Source: Teratosphaeria epicoccoides
Lineage: Eukaryota > Ascomycota > Dothideomycetes > Mycosphaerellales > Teratosphaeriaceae
Assembly (NCBI GenBank): GCA_021401465.1
Contig: JADDMT010000273.1
Location: 1 to 20,452, forward strand
Length of the DNA: 20,452 nucleotides
Direction of reading: 5' to 3'
In this document: one piece after another, positions 19,504 through 20,452 of the stretch
Numbering within the stretch: the stretch's first letter is position 1
How the letters are laid out: each line of letters starts with the position of its first letter
Made by a program: the position numbers and the translations under genes
The notes under the pieces: generated by a model
The model's input: only the letters and a program-made list of their open reading frames with translations
Database searches by the model: none
Told to the model about the DNA's origin: nothing

Positions 19504-19658
19504 CCTCGTCGCTCCCTAAACTTTCCTGTTCCAAGACACTATCATCGACCTCTACTCCTACTTCGCTTAGCTTGCGCCTCGCCGTGTCTGCGGGTCTATA
19601 CCAGAGCTCCTTCTTCTTCAATCAATCAATTAAGATCAATTAACCCGTCTTAGCTATA

Positions 19659-20452
19659 ATGGCTTATGTGCTACAGACTAAGTTCGACGCTACTCGCTCT
19701 GCCTGCAATCGTCGCTTATGTCGACGATGCCTTGACAACCTTAGTAGCCAAGCTGCACACATCTCTCCTCCGCGTGTTAGTAAGGCGTCCCCTACCCGCG
19801 AGGTATGCGTGACTTGTACTGACCGAAGCGTAGCCGAGATCTGCGTTAGCGGGTTTGATGAGAGCAGTGTCTACCGCAATTGTGTCAACTGTAATGGCAA
19901 GCATCAAAAATGCCAAGACCTCCCTGAAGAGGTGTATGGCGAGTACAACTAGCTCTGCCGTAACATCGATGACTTCTAGAGTGCGCGCGACGAGGGGATT
20001 GCCGAAGGCACTCTAACCATGAACAGGCTATAGGCCAAGTACCGCGAGGCACTCGCCTACCTACTTGGCGCCCTCTCGTGCTTCACTGCGACTGCTAACC
20101 GTTCTCACGGCGGCGTTCGCTTCGACTCTCTGCTAACAGGCGAAAACGTTTGTCTGGGTCTAATCGCAGACTTAGTCTAGAAGATCTTGAAGGTGCTAAC
20201 CGTTAGGGTCGAGACCTTCGCCATAGTACGCATATAGTGCGGGTGCCCTCTAAGTATGAATGCTAACTTTCTCCGCTAGGCTAACGTTAGCGTCGAGAAA
20301 TATCCGACTAGCCGTTAGCGTTAGTAACTCGGGGCCCTTGCCTCTATTGACGATGACTTTAAGACGCGGATGATCCGCAAGAAGGTTATCAAGCAATTCA
20401 CCGCTCCCGCCGCTAAGGCCACGCCCTAGCGCCGTACCGAGAGGCAGCCTGC
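19659..20452 (+). pseudogene. ORF1 (third copy), best-preserved N-term, cut by window end
   Basis: ATG 19659-19661 opens 97 codons before the first TAG; the frame then continues with further TAGs to the window edge (264 codons seen of about 473). It keeps Cys at 16, 21, 24, 50, 53, 62, 75, 78 and 85 and His 82, several of which are Tyr in the other copies: a C-x4-C-x2-C group, a C-x2-C pair, and CVNCNGKHQKC followed by a DLPEEVY motif. From memory, small fungal hypothetical proteins with 'CxxC ... CxxC ... C, then a Pro-acidic motif' are common in Pezizomycotina; a link is possible but untested. The spacing suggests zinc binding. Stops at codons 98 and 106 and several later ones are shared with the other copies. 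Confidence 0.7.

Larger units (their letters stand above)
18501..19658 (+). repeat. Promoter-like block, copy 3 (upstream of ORF1)
   Basis: Third copy of the 1158-bp block, beginning TGATATAGATG directly against the truncated gag frame of C2. Distances from its start to the 14-bp palindrome (788), TATA box (995) and ORF1 ATG (1158) equal those of copy 2. It is the least RIP-damaged copy and the best guide to the ancestral block. If C2 is an LTR element read on the minus strand, this is the inner part of its 5' LTR; but the minus strand just inside (18500 leftwards) reads ATCGCGCCC, not a TGG-type primer site. Confidence 0.78.

Noticed and set aside
1..20452. Reassigned genetic code with UAG (and UAA) read as Gln
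   Set aside because: TAG also replaces Trp (for example in the VKWKGY box of the chromodomain), ATG and CAT codons are hit too, and changes between copies are CpA-to-TpA on both strands. This is RIP, not recoding.
1..20452. Host genes, tRNA or rRNA genes, CRISPR arrays, bacterial operons
   Set aside because: No such signal was seen: long frames all belong to the repeats or to the small orphan fragment, and the repeats are long and dispersed, not short and regularly spaced.

Overview
The window looks like repeat-rich DNA of a filamentous ascomycete (Pezizomycotina) with active or past RIP (repeat-induced point mutation). I see no host gene. The sequence is almost wholly made of Ty3/Gypsy-type retroelement copies whose reading frames can be followed for kilobases but are cut by in-frame TAG/TAA codons where Gln (CAG/CAA) or Trp (TGG) is expected. 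Differences between copies are nearly all C-to-T or G-to-A changes in CpA/TpG context, and CpG is kept. A hand count of 3601-3720 gives 23 TpA, 6 ApT, 3 CpA, 2 TpG, 12 ApC and 7 GpT (TpA/ApT about 3.8; (CpA+TpG)/(ApC+GpT) about 0.26), a very strong RIP signature. The genus cannot be read from this.

Layout. (1) 1-957, minus: the 5' end of element A (LTR, primer site, first 136 codons of gag; continues off the left edge). (2) 991-7237: copy C1 of a second family, in reverse: a plus-strand pol relic (991-4703), meeting tail to tail a minus-strand Cys-rich/Lys-rich ORF ('ORF1', 4658-6079) that lies behind a 1158-bp promoter-like block with a TATA box (6080-7237). (3) 7239-7551: an unrecognised broken coding fragment. 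(4) 7552-11539, plus: element B, same family as A, with LTR, leader and gag-pol, cut off inside RNase H. (5) 11540-18500: copy C2 of the second family in forward orientation: promoter block, ORF1 (12698-14119), and a convergent minus-strand gag-protease-RT-RNase H-integrase-chromodomain relic (14074-18500). (6) 18501-20452: a third copy of promoter block plus ORF1, running off the right edge.

C1 and C2 form an inverted repeat of about 6.2 kb around element B. From the outer end of the promoter block through ORF1 and into the chromodomain, paired positions add up to exactly 18777; beyond a 51-bp integrase deletion in C2 the sum is 18726.

The most interesting point is the second family. The promoter block plus ORF1 occurs as a direct repeat on both sides of the oppositely oriented pol unit of C2, where LTRs would be expected. 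One reading is a chromodomain Gypsy element with unusually long LTRs (at least 1.95 kb, perhaps about 2.6 kb) carrying an antisense gene. The other is that block+ORF1 is a separate mobile unit joined to, and inserted into, a pol relic. The missing N-terminal half of gag and the lack of a TGG-type primer site at 18500 favour the second; the conserved pol/ORF1 junction and the flanking direct repeats favour the first. The window ends before the test can be made.
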